Assembly (NCBI RefSeq): GCF_014204975.1
Contig: NZ_JACHMM010000001.1
Location: 4,650,001-4,714,000, forward strand
Reading direction: 5' to 3'
Length of the DNA: 64,000 nt
Source: Jiangella mangrovi
Lineage (GTDB): Bacteria > Actinomycetota > Actinomycetes > Jiangellales > Jiangellaceae
Part shown: piece by piece, positions 19,012 to 26,574 of the stretch
Layout of the letters: every line of letters begins with the position of its first letter
Position numbering within the stretch: position 1 is the stretch's first letter
Translations under genes and position numbers: made by a program
The notes under the pieces: generated by a model
Database searches by the model: none
Told to the model about the DNA's origin: nothing
What the model saw: the letters and a program-made list of their open reading frames with translations, nothing else

Positions 19012-20207
19012 AACGCACCTACGAACACGTCGTCATCGGGGCCGGGGCGCTGGGCGCCGCCGCGGCGTACCGGCTGGCGGCGGCCGGCCACCGCGACGTG
19101 CTGGTGCTCGAGCAGTACGAGCTCGGGCACGGGCGCGGCGCCTCGGAGGACCACTCGCGCATCATCCGGCACGCCTACCACTCCCCCGCCTACACCGCGC
19201 TGACGCCGTCGGCGTACGAGTGCTGGACCGAGATCGAGTCGCTGACCGGGCTGCAGGTGGTGTTCCGGACCGGCGGGCTCGACCTGGCCGTGGCGGGGAC
19301 GCCCGGCGCGGTCGAGCTGGACGCGTACGAGGCGTCGCTCGCGCCACTGGCGGCGTCCGGGGTGACGTGGTCGCGGCTGTCGGGCGCCGAGGTGCGGGCG
19401 CGGTGGCCGCAGTGGCGGGTGGGCGACGACGTCGTGGGCCTGTACCAGCCCGACGGCGGCATCCTCGACATCCGCCGGGCGACGGCGGCGCACATCGCCC
19501 TCGCCCGCGGCCTCGGCGTCGAGTTCGCGCCGTCGACCCCCGTGACCGCGCTGTCGTCGTCGGCCGACGGCGTCACCGTCACTCTCGGGTCGGGCTCGGT
19601 GGTCTCGGCCGGCTCGGTCGTGCTGTGCGCCGCGTCGTGGACGCCGTCCTTGCTGGCCTCGCTGGGCGTGGACCTGCGGATCCGGCTCAGCCAGGAACAG
19701 GTCAGCTACTTCGCGACGCCGCACCTGCGGGCGTTCGCGCCGGACCGGTTCCCGATGTGGATCTGGCACGGTGAGGAGTTCTTCTACGGCTTCCCCGTCT
19801 ACGGCGAGGTCGCGGTCAAGGCTGCGCGCGACCTCACCGGCCGCTACGTCACACAGGCGACCCGGTCGACGGCGCCGGACCCCGCGGAGACGTCGCTGGT
19901 GCTGGACTTCCTGCGCGAGCGGCTGCCGGACGCCGTCGGCCCCGAGCTGCTCACGAAGACCTGCGTGTACGACCTGCCGCCGGACCGCGAGTTCATCATC
20001 GACCACGTCCCAGGCCACCCCCGCATCGTCACCGCGGTCGGCGGCGGGCACGCCGGCAAGTTCGCCTCGCTCATCGGCCGGATCCTCGCCGACCTCGCGA
20101 CCTCCGGCTCGACGCCCTACCCGATCGACGCCTTCCGCGCCGACCGGCCCGCGATCACCGACCCGTCGTTCGTCGCGACGCACCGGCTGCGTGGGGTGAC
20201 GTCGTAA
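19008..20207 (+). CDS. solA: Sarcosine / N-methyl-L-tryptophan oxidase family flavoprotein
   Basis: A 399-residue FAD oxidase of the DAO fold that would demethylate an N-methyl amino acid, releasing formaldehyde and hydrogen peroxide. The dinucleotide motif is VIGAGALGAAAAYRLA (about 9-24), followed by VLEQYELGHGRGASEDHSRIIRHAYH, characteristic of the MSOX/MTOX group. The Cys in LLTKTCVYDLPPDREFIID matches the residue that binds FAD covalently. The C-terminal HAGKFASLIGRILADL motif is also typical. Which N-methyl substrate is used is not visible. It is translationally coupled to the SpeE-like gene. Confidence 0.85.
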   Translation: MKRTYEHVVIGAGALGAAAAYRLAAAGHRDVLVLEQYELGHGRGASEDHSRIIRHAYHSPAYTALTPSAYECWTEIESLTGLQVVFRTGGLDLAVAGTPGAVELDAYEASLAPLAASGVTWSRLSGAEVRARWPQWRVGDDVVGLYQPDGGILDIRRATAAHIALARGLGVEFAPSTPVTALSSSADGVTVTLGSGSVVSAGSVVLCAASWTPSLLASLGVDLRIRLSQEQVSYFATPHLRAFAPDRFPMWIWHGEEFFYGFPVYGEVAVKAARDLTGRYVTQATRSTAPDPAETSLVLDFLRERLPDAVGPELLTKTCVYDLPPDREFIIDHVPGHPRIVTAVGGGHAGKFASLIGRILADLATSGSTPYPIDAFRADRPAITDPSFVATHRLRGVTS

Positions 20208-20209
20208 CC

Positions 20210-20232
20210 GACAACTTTCTTTGTCCTTGACA
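20210..20232 (+). promoter_or_regulatory. Operator-like inverted repeat and -35 box before the DUF998 gene
   Basis: GACAA at 20210 and TTGTC at 20221 form an inverted repeat over 16 bases in unusually AT-rich sequence, directly followed by TTGACA at 20227-20232. A clear -10 is lacking (GAGCGT is the best at 17 bases). The position, about 70 bases before the start, suits a repressor site. Confidence 0.4.
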
Positions 20233-20298
20233 GATTTTCTTTTCGGTGGGAGCGTGGGCGCAACCGGGCACCCACGACCCTCCGAAAGGACCGGGACC

Positions 20299-20952
20299 AT
20301 GACCGCCATCGCCGCCACTCCCACCGCCGCTTCCGCCGTCACCCGCCGCTCGTCCCGCCTCCTCGCCGCGGGCGTCGTCGCCGGCCCGCTCTACGTGGCG
20401 ACGGTGGTGGCGCAGTACTTCTTCCGCGACGGCTACGACCCGACCCGGCACGCGGCGAGCGTGCTGGCCAATGGCGACTTCGGCTGGGTGCAGATCACCA
20501 ACTTCGCGGTGGCGGCCGTCCTGACGGTGTCCGCCGCGGCCGGGCTGCGACGATCGGGCGTCGCGGGGACGTGGACGCCCCGGCTCGTGGGCGTCTACGG
20601 CCTCTCTCTGCTGGGCGCCGCCGTCTTCGTCGCCGACCCGGTCGAGGGGTTCCCCGCGGGCACGACGGCCGCGGAGGCGACCGTGACGTGGCACGGGTCG
20701 GCGCACCTGGCGGCCGGCGCGGTGGGCTTCACCTGCCTGGCGGTGGCATGCTTCGTGCTCGGTCGCCGGCTGCGCCGGGCCGGGCGCATCGGCGCCTGGC
20801 GCTACTCCGCCGGCACCGGCATCGCGATCCTCGCCGGGTTCGTCGCGATCGCGGGCAGCGCGGGCGCCACCTGGGGTGTGCTCGCCTTCACGGCCGGCAT
20901 CCTCGCCGGCTGGGTCTGGCTGTCGGTCACCTGCGCCAAGCTGGCCCGCTGA
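20299..20952 (+). CDS. DUF998 integral membrane protein
   Basis: The 217-residue product has about six membrane segments and the DUF998 hallmarks GPLYVATVVAQYFFRDGYDPTRHAASVLANGDFGWVQ near residues 34-70 and a mid-protein FVADPVEGFPAG. The function of the family is unknown. The ATG at 20299 follows GAAAGGA; a longer frame starting at 20221 lies in promoter-like sequence and was not used. It ends just before a strong two-way terminator. Confidence 0.82.
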   Translation: MTAIAATPTAASAVTRRSSRLLAAGVVAGPLYVATVVAQYFFRDGYDPTRHAASVLANGDFGWVQITNFAVAAVLTVSAAAGLRRSGVAGTWTPRLVGVYGLSLLGAAVFVADPVEGFPAGTTAAEATVTWHGSAHLAAGAVGFTCLAVACFVLGRRLRRAGRIGAWRYSAGTGIAILAGFVAIAGSAGATWGVLAFTAGILAGWVWLSVTCAKLAR

Positions 20953-20962
20953 CCCCCGAACG

Positions 20963-21004
20963 CACGAGACGGCCGCGGGGACGAATCCCCGCGGCCGTCT
21001 CGTG
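20963..21004. terminator. Bidirectional terminator between DUF998 and nrdJ
   Basis: A perfect 19-base stem (20963-20981 with 20986-21004) closes on the tetraloop CGAA. It lies 11 bases after the DUF998 stop and 9 bases after the convergent nrdJ stop, so it probably serves both. Confidence 0.88.
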
Positions 21005-21012
21005 TGCGTGCG

Positions 21013-23886
21013 TCAGCTGCAGCCGCTGGTGGAGCCGCAGCCCTCGCAGACGTAGCAGCTGCCGGCCGGGCGCATCTTCGTGCCGCAGGTGAAGCAGAGC
21101 GGTGCGTCGGTGCTGGTGCCCTGGATGACCTCGAGCAGCTCGGCGGAGGTGTGCGCCTCGACCGGGGCCGGGCGGGCGGCCGCGACCTCGGGCGCCGGAG
21201 TCGGCTTGGCCTCGGCCTGCGGCGTCACCGGAGCCGACTGCCGGAACGTGTCGACCTCGACCTCGACGTCGGAGGTGTCGGGGGTGTACTCGCCCGTGTC
21301 GAGCTGGCGGGACCGCTCCGACGCCGTGTAGATGCCGAGCGCGGCGCGCGACTCGAACGGCAGGTGGTCCAGGGCGAGGCGACGGAAGATGTAGTCGACC
21401 ACGCTCTGCGCCATGCGCACGTCCGGGTCGTCGGTCATGCCCGACGGCTCGAAGCGCATGTTGGTGAACTTCTCGACGTAGGTCTCGAGCGGCACGCCGT
21501 ACTGCAGCGCGATCGAGATCGCGATCGAGAAGGCGTCCATGATGCCGGCCAGCGTCGAGCCCTGCTTGCCGAGCTTCAGGAAGACCTCGCCGAGGCCGTC
21601 GTCGGGGTAGGAGCCGGCGGTCATGTAGCCCTCGGCGCCACCGACGGTGAACGACGTGGTCCGGCTCGGCCGGGTCTTCGGCAACCGCTGGCGGGTCGGC
21701 CGGTACTCGACGACGACGTCCTTGGCGGGCGTGGCGTCGGCGGTCTTCGCCTTGGCGTCGGACAGCGGCTGGCCGACCTTGCAGTTGTCGCGGTAGACGG
21801 CCAGCGCCTTGAGGCCGAGCTTCCAGCCCTGCAGGTAGACGTCCTCGATCTCCTCGACCGTCGCCGACTCCGGCATGTTGACCGTCTTGGAGATGGCGCC
21901 GGACAGGAATGGCTGGACGGCGGCCATCATGCGCACGTGGCCCATGGGCTCGATGGCCCGCGGCTGCCCGGCGGCGCAGTCGAACACCTCGTAGTGCTCC
22001 GGCTTGAGGCCCGGGGCGTCGACGACGTTGCCGTGCTCGGCGATGAACTCGACGATCGCCTCGATGGTCTCGTCGGTGTAGCCGAGCTTCTTCAGCGCCT
22101 TCGGCACCGTCAGGTTGACGATCTGCATGGAGCCGCCGCCGACCAGCTTCTTGAACTTGACCAGCGAGAAGTCCGGCTCGATGCCGGTGGTGTCGCAGTC
22201 CATCATGAAGCCGATGGTGCCGGTGGGGGCGAGCAGCGAGGCCTGCGCGTTGCGCCAGCCGTTCTTCTCGCCGATCTTGTTGCCCTCGGCCCAGACCTTC
22301 GTGGCGAGGCTGCGCACGTCGGCGTCGAGGCTGGCGACCGAGCGGAGGTCGTCGTTGGCGGCGGCGTGCTTGCGCATGACCCGGGCGTGCGCCTCGGCGT
22401 TGCGGGCGAAGCCGTCGTACGGGCCGACGACGCCGGCGAGCTCTGCCGAGCGCTTGTAGGCGGCGCCGGTCATGAGCGACGTGATGGCCGCGGCCAGCGC
22501 CCGGCCGCCCTCGGAGTCGTAGGCCAGGCCCGACGCCATGAGCAGCGCGCCGAGGTTGGCGTAGCCGATGCCCAACTGGCGGTAGGCGCGGGTGGTCTCG
22601 GTGATCGACTCGGTCGGGAAGTCGGCGAAGGTGATGGAGATGTCCATCGCCGTGATGATCAGCTCGACCGCCTTGGCGAAGGTGGCGCTGTCGAAGCTCC
22701 CGTCGGCCTGCAGGAACTTCATCAGGTTGAGGCTGGCGAGGTTGCAGCTGGAGTTGTCGAGGCTCATGTACTCCGAGCACGGGTTGGACGCGGTGATGCG
22801 GCCGGTCTCGGGGTTGGTGTGCCAGTCGTTGATGGTGCCGTCGTACTGGATGCCGGGGTCGGCGCACTCCCATGCCGCCTGCGCCATGTCGCGGAACAGC
22901 TTCTTGGCGTCGACAGTGGAGATGACCTCGCCCGTCATGCGGGCGCGCAGGCCGAACTCGTCGCCGGCCTCGACCGCGCGCATGAACTCGTCGTTGACGC
23001 GGACGGAGTTGTTGGCGTTCTGGTACTGGACGGAGACGATGTCGGCGCCGCCGAGGTCCATGTCGAAGCCGGCGTCGCGCAGCGCGCGGATCTTGTCCTC
23101 TTCGCGCGCCTTCGTCTGGATGAACTCCTCGACGTCCGGGTGGTCGACGTCGAGGACGACCATCTTGGCGGCACGCCGGGTGGCGCCGCCGGACTTGATG
23201 GTCCCCGCCGACGCGTCGGCGCCGCGCATGAAGCTGACCGGGCCGGACGCCGTCCCGCCGGAGGACAGCAGCTCCTTGCTGGAGCGGATGCGCGAGAGGT
23301 TGAGGCCGGCGCCGGAGCCGCCCTTGAAGATCATGCCCTCTTCGCGGTACCAGTTGAGGATCGAGTCCATGGAGTCGTCGACCGACAGGATGAAGCACGC
23401 CGACACCTGCTGCGGCGACTTCGTGCCCACGTTGAACCAGACCGGCGAGTTGAAGCTGAACACCTGGTGCAGCAGCATCCAGGTCAGCTCGTGCTCGAAC
23501 ACCTCGGCGTCGTCGGGTGTGGCGAAGTAGCCCTCGGCCTCACCGGAGTTGCGGTACATCTTGACCACACGGTCGATGAGCTGCCGCAGGCTCCACTCGC
23601 GCACGTCGGTGCCGACGGCGCCGCGGAAGTATTTGGTGGTGACGATGGTCGACGCGTTCAGCGACCAGAAGTCGGGGAACTCGACGCCCTTCTGCTCGAA
23701 GACGGTCTCGCCGGTCTTCCAGTTCTGCTGGAGGACGTCGCGGCGCTCCCACGTCACCTCGTCGTACGGGTGCACACCGGCGGTGGTGTAGATGCGCCCG
23801 ATGCTCAAGCCCCGAGCCTTCTTCGTCCGCGCCGCCGCCTTGCCGCCCGCACTGCCCCGGCTCGGCCCGCTCACCGTCTCCGTCAT
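21013..23886 (-). CDS. nrdJ: NrdJ, vitamin B12-dependent class II ribonucleotide reductase
   Basis: It reduces ribonucleotides to deoxyribonucleotides using adenosylcobalamin, independently of oxygen. The 957-residue product has FNSPVWFNVG, the catalytic loop NPCSEY (Cys370), and DCDTTGIEPDFSLVKFKKLVGGG. Near the C-terminus is a zinc-ribbon-like CFTCG plus CYVCEGCG segment ending in cysteines, as in actinomycete NrdJ. A basic Ala/Lys stretch opens the protein. It lies 54 bases after nrdR and is probably cotranscribed. Length matches Streptomyces NrdJ. Confidence 0.95.
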   Translation of the reverse strand: MTETVSGPSRGSAGGKAAARTKKARGLSIGRIYTTAGVHPYDEVTWERRDVLQQNWKTGETVFEQKGVEFPDFWSLNASTIVTTKYFRGAVGTDVREWSLRQLIDRVVKMYRNSGEAEGYFATPDDAEVFEHELTWMLLHQVFSFNSPVWFNVGTKSPQQVSACFILSVDDSMDSILNWYREEGMIFKGGSGAGLNLSRIRSSKELLSSGGTASGPVSFMRGADASAGTIKSGGATRRAAKMVVLDVDHPDVEEFIQTKAREEDKIRALRDAGFDMDLGGADIVSVQYQNANNSVRVNDEFMRAVEAGDEFGLRARMTGEVISTVDAKKLFRDMAQAAWECADPGIQYDGTINDWHTNPETGRITASNPCSEYMSLDNSSCNLASLNLMKFLQADGSFDSATFAKAVELIITAMDISITFADFPTESITETTRAYRQLGIGYANLGALLMASGLAYDSEGGRALAAAITSLMTGAAYKRSAELAGVVGPYDGFARNAEAHARVMRKHAAANDDLRSVASLDADVRSLATKVWAEGNKIGEKNGWRNAQASLLAPTGTIGFMMDCDTTGIEPDFSLVKFKKLVGGGSMQIVNLTVPKALKKLGYTDETIEAIVEFIAEHGNVVDAPGLKPEHYEVFDCAAGQPRAIEPMGHVRMMAAVQPFLSGAISKTVNMPESATVEEIEDVYLQGWKLGLKALAVYRDNCKVGQPLSDAKAKTADATPAKDVVVEYRPTRQRLPKTRPSRTTSFTVGGAEGYMTAGSYPDDGLGEVFLKLGKQGSTLAGIMDAFSIAISIALQYGVPLETYVEKFTNMRFEPSGMTDDPDVRMAQSVVDYIFRRLALDHLPFESRAALGIYTASERSRQLDTGEYTPDTSDVEVEVDTFRQSAPVTPQAEAKPTPAPEVAAARPAPVEAHTSAELLEVIQGTSTDAPLCFTCGTKMRPAGSCYVCEGCGSTSGCS

Positions 23887-23940
23887 GGACCTTCCTCACT
23901 TCCCCCGGCTTGAACCCGAATGTCGTACTCGACGTGCTGC

Positions 23941-24462
23941 TTACGGTTCCGCGACGGTGAGGGTGGAGTCGCGCTCCTGCCCCTCGGTCCCCTCGTCGCG
24001 GCGACGCTGCGCCAGCTCGCGGTCGGCCCGCAGCGTCGCGATCTCGTTCTCGAAGTCGTCCAGGCTGTCGAAGTCGCGGTACACGCTGGCGAACCGCAGG
24101 TACGCGACCTCGTCCAGCTCGCGCAGCGGGACCAGGATGGCCAAGCCCACCTCGCGGCTGGGGATCTCCGCACTCCCCTGGGCGCGGAACTGCTCCTCGA
24201 CCCGCTGGGCCAGCCTGGCGAGGTCGTCCTCGCTGACGCCCCGGCCCTGACACGCCCGGCGGACCCCGGCGACGACCTTCTCGCGGCTGAACGGCTCGGT
24301 GGCGCCCGAGCGCTTCACCACGGCCAGCGTCAGCTGCTCGACGGTGGTGAACCGGCGCTCGCAGGCCAGGCACTGCCGCCGGCGCCGGATGACGGTGCCC
24401 TCGTCGGCGGTGCGGCTGTCGACCACCCGGCTGTCGGCGTGACGGCAGAACGGACAGTGCAT
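23941..24462 (-). CDS. nrdR: NrdR, transcriptional repressor of ribonucleotide reductase genes
   Basis: The 173-residue product opens [17 protein letters not shown], with the zinc-ribbon pair completed by CLACERRF, followed by an ATP-cone domain ([24 protein letters not shown]). NrdR senses ATP/dATP and binds paired 16-base boxes. The ATG at 24462 sets the Cys pair at the N-terminus as in all homologues; longer upstream frames are not coding. The C-terminal 25 residues are acidic and variable. Confidence 0.96.
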   Translation of the reverse strand: MHCPFCRHADSRVVDSRTADEGTVIRRRRQCLACERRFTTVEQLTLAVVKRSGATEPFSREKVVAGVRRACQGRGVSEDDLARLAQRVEEQFRAQGSAEIPSREVGLAILVPLRELDEVAYLRFASVYRDFDSLDDFENEIATLRADRELAQRRRDEGTEGQERDSTLTVAEP

Positions 24463-24498
24463 CGCGCACCTCCTTCGCTGGGGACCTGTGTCTGGAGC

Positions 24499-24578
24499 TG
24501 TGGACGAGATGGGGACAACCTGTGCACTCTCGACCACAATCTGTGGACAGCTTACACCCGTGTAACTACTACATGTAG
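24499..24578 (-). promoter_or_regulatory. nrdRJ control region: NrdR-like box and three DnaA-like boxes
   Basis: CTACATGTAG at 24569-24578 is a perfect 10-base palindrome resembling the core of actinobacterial NrdR boxes; TTACACC-CGTGTAA at 24552-24565 is a second imperfect one. On the minus strand CTGTCCACA (24542-24550), TTGTCCCCA (24510-24518) and TCGTCCACA (24499-24507) each differ by one base from the DnaA box TTGTCCACA. All lie within 120 bases of the nrdR start. NrdR and DnaA binding are inferred from the motifs. Confidence 0.5.
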
Positions 24579-24990
24579 GGGTACCGTACGTCGCGCGGAG
24601 GGGCGTCTGCAACCGACATGGCCGGACTCGCGGGACCTGTTTCAAAGCCGCTGGTCACGGATGAGTCGATCATCGGTGACGGCGAGTCGCGGCGGTTGTG
24701 AGCGACCTGCGGGTTCGCGTAGGTGGTACGGGGTGGGCGGTGGCGTCTTCGCAGGTGAGCGAGCGTTTGCCGGCCTTCTCTGGGGGTGCGACGGGGTCAG
24801 CTGGCGGTGGACTGTGGGGTTGTGGAAACCGCAGCCAGGGCGCGCCTGTGGACACAAGATGTTGTGGTGAGGTCCGCCGGGCGTCCGTACGCCGGGTTCG
24901 CCGAGTTGGCCGGCCCCCTGCTGCTCTCCATTGTCGGGAGCGCGGGAGACCGCCTCAAGCGGACCAATGGGCGCTTCGCGCATCGGGGAC

Positions 24991-25120
24991 CGCTTGACCC
25001 GGACTCCCGCGCCCCCGCTCACAGCACCACCAGGGACCCCTCCCCCAGAATGACCCCGGCCCTTAGCGGCGCCGCGCTCCTGTTCCGCTGGCCGCTGACG
25101 GTCGCGCCGTGGGATCGGCA
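24991..25120 (+). repeat. Inverted repeat copy 1 (about 130 bp)
   Basis: This stretch is homologous, by eye, to the reverse complement of 25581-25710. A 22-base core is identical (25076-25097 here, 25606-25627 in the other copy), and the flanks align with scattered changes from CTTGACCCG through CACAGCACCA and CCCCGGCCCT to CGGCAG. Read in matching frames both copies encode a peptide with PAL..A.LLFRWPL, but neither forms a plausible gene. Confidence 0.65.
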
Positions 25121-25363
25121 GCCAGTCCCGCCGTGGGTGGCGGCCGCGCCGGCCTCGAAATGACCACGTACAGCACCCAATTCCCTGCTCCACCAGGCCT
25201 GCAGACCTCGTGAAGCAGGAGAACACCTCGTGACGCCGCCAGGCAACCGCTTACCAGGCCGCCTGGCGGGCCATCACCACGATTACCCGACCCTCAACAC
25301 GCCTACAGGCCTAGTACGACACGAGAACTCGTGCCGAACGTGATCATCTCGAGCACCCAGCCG

Positions 25364-25415
25364 ATGATCATCAACCTTTGGTGTCGCCAGAGCAGCCCAA
25401 AAGGTTGATGATCAT
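25364..25415. repeat. Palindromic hairpin element B
   Basis: ATGATCATCAACCTTT (25364-25379) pairs perfectly with 25400-25415 across a 20-base loop. The outer TGATCATCAA is shared with hairpin A at 15371. It lies midway between the two inverted repeat copies. No adjacent gene end requires a terminator here. Confidence 0.75.
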
Positions 25416-25431
25416 GGAATCAGGGCGGCGC

Positions 25432-25469
25432 GACGCCTCGGAAACCGGCGGACGCCTCGGAAACCGGCG
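25432..25469. repeat. Tandem 19-base repeat
   Basis: GACGCCTCGGAAACCGGCG occurs twice back to back (25432-25450 and 25451-25469). An inverted near-copy (one mismatch over about 17 bases) follows near 25497-25513, so the trio could also fold into a hairpin. Confidence 0.7.
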
Positions 25470-25580
25470 GTTGGCAGCGGAATCCAGGCCGCAAGCGCCG
25501 GATTCCGAGGCGTGAGCCGGTTTGCCGGGCGTCACCACCACCGCCAGCGGCCGGCGCGACCCCACCCCAGCAGAACCACC

Positions 25581-25710
25581 TGCCGAACACCCCCAGCGGA
25601 ACCGCCAGCGGCCAGCGGAACAGGAGCACGGCGGGTCTGAGGGCCGGGTCCATTCCGGGGAGGGGGCCCTGGTGCTGTGAAAGGCGAGGGCGCGTCGGCG
25701 CGGGTCAAGT
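25581..25710 (-). repeat. Inverted repeat copy 2 (about 130 bp)
   Basis: This is the reverse-oriented partner of 24991-25120, with the identical 22-base core at 25606-25627. The intervening 460 bases carry hairpin B and the tandem repeat. Terminal target-site duplications were not found, so a mobile-element origin is unproven. Confidence 0.65.
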
Positions 25711-25896
25711 CCAGCGCCCCCACCACAGCGGCGACCCAACCCCCACGCGCGCAGACTTGAGGCGCGCCGCCGCGCCCTCGACAATGAAGAACAGCAGGGG
25801 CCCGACCAACTCAGCAAACATCCCCGCAGAACTAGGCACCGATCATCAACGCAGCACGGAGGCAGTGCCCGCCGACAACCGAGCGCCAGGTGAACG

Positions 25897-26358
25897 TCAG
25901 CGAGAAGCAGGAAGCTTCAGCAGATCGCCCGGCTGGATGTCGCCGGCGGACGAGAGGCCGTTCAGCTCCATGATGGCGGCGACCGTCTCGCGCGGGTCTG
26001 CGGTGGGCGCGACGTCGGTGGCGAGTTCCCAGAGCGTGTCGCCGCCCCGCACCTCGACCGTGGTGACGACCGCCGAGCCGGCGCCCGCGCCCTCGCCACC
26101 CTCCCAGGGCCGGACGAACGCCAGCACGCCGGCCACGAGGAGCAGCAGCCAGGCGAACGCGACCACGACACGCCCGCGCCGGGTGAGCCGGGCGCCGTGC
26201 AGCGTGGGCTCGGCCGAGCCCGCGCACGCGACCGGAGCGGGGAGGCCCGAGGGGCGCCGCCGGGCCACGTGCCGGCGCGGCAGCTCGTCGGTGCGCTCGG
26301 GCTCGATGACCACGCGCGTGCGGGTCTCGAACGGCGGGATGTAGGTCGTCGTCGCCAT
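25897..26358 (-). CDS. LysM-domain membrane protein, candidate SOS division inhibitor (ChiZ/DivS/YneA-like)
   Basis: The 153-residue product has a basic cytoplasmic N-terminus, one membrane segment at about 79-98 (VVVAFAWLLLLVAGVLAFV) and a C-terminal LysM domain (VEVRGGDTLWELATDV through IQPGDLLKLP). A small LysM membrane protein divergent from lexA is the arrangement of B. subtilis yneA, C. glutamicum divS and M. tuberculosis Rv2719c, which inhibit division after DNA damage; function is inferred from that. The ATG at 26358 has GGAGG upstream. A PafBC-type promoter at 26412-26434 points at it. Confidence 0.85.
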   Translation of the reverse strand: MATTTYIPPFETRTRVVIEPERTDELPRRHVARRRPSGLPAPVACAGSAEPTLHGARLTRRGRVVVAFAWLLLLVAGVLAFVRPWEGGEGAGAGSAVVTTVEVRGGDTLWELATDVAPTADPRETVAAIMELNGLSSAGDIQPGDLLKLPASR

Positions 26359-26411
26359 GTCAGCCTCCGGTCCATGTCGCACAACCGTTCGATAGAACGA
26401 CTGTACGAAAA

Positions 26412-26434
26412 GTTGTACACGGTGCCACTGACAA
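26412..26434 (-). promoter_or_regulatory. PafBC/RecA-NDp type promoter of the LysM gene
   Basis: On the minus strand TTGTCAGTG (26426-26434) is followed after exactly 8 bases by TACAAC (26412-26417). The LexA-independent DNA-damage promoter of mycobacteria has consensus TTGTCRGTG-N8-TAnnnT, so only the last base of the -10 deviates. It is 54 bases from the LysM start. A 5-bp inverted repeat TGTAC...GTACA overlaps its -10. Confidence 0.65.
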
Positions 26435-26447
26435 AGTCGAGACACGT

Positions 26448-26463
26448 TCGAACAGATGTTTGA
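26448..26463. promoter_or_regulatory. LexA box (SOS operator)
   Basis: TCGAACAGATGTTTGA matches the actinobacterial SOS box TCGAACNNNNGTTCGA at all fixed positions but one. It overlaps the proposed -35 of lexA and lies directly upstream of the divergent LysM promoter, so it could repress both. Confidence 0.8.
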
Positions 26464-26488
26464 TCGTGTCGTGCATTCGGGCTACTGT
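26460..26488 (+). promoter_or_regulatory. Predicted lexA promoter
   Basis: TTGATC (26460-26465) and TACTGT (26483-26488) are spaced by 17 bases. The -35 overlaps the right half of the LexA box, the usual layout for autorepression. It leaves about 80 bases of leader before the lexA start. Confidence 0.5.
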
Positions 26489-26574
26489 GAGGCCATCATT
26501 CGACCGTGCGACGCGTTTTCGAACGGATGCTGCGAAGCGCCGTCGCACCGAACGGAATATCTACCGGAGGTGGC

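Larger units (their letters stand above)
24579..25896. other. Gene-poor 1.3-kb stretch
   Basis: No open frame here has convincing coding character: candidates are Pro/Arg/Gly-rich, lack ribosome sites and show no family motif. It contains the inverted repeat pair, hairpin B and tandem repeats listed separately, plus a 9-bp hairpin CCGCCAGGC / GCCTGGCGG (25236-25244, 25261-25269) and ACCTCGTGA twice at a 20-base interval near 25205. It separates nrdR from the LysM gene, which are close neighbours in mycobacteria, so the stretch may be an insertion or a decayed gene. Confidence 0.6.

Noticed and set aside
24920-24965. Possible B12-box (GGGAGACCGCCT) of a cobalamin riboswitch for nrdJ
   Set aside because: It is on the plus strand, facing away from nrdR-nrdJ, and lacks the surrounding riboswitch helices.
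24642-25226. 194-codon minus-strand frame in the nrdR-LysM gap
   Set aside because: Composition is Pro/Arg/Gly-rich without motif, no good ribosome site, and it overlaps the inverted repeat.
26390-26405. CGTTC-GATA-GAACG as a second SOS box
   Set aside because: The half-sites are in the reverse order (GTTC-N4-GAAC) to the LexA box GAAC-N4-GTTC.
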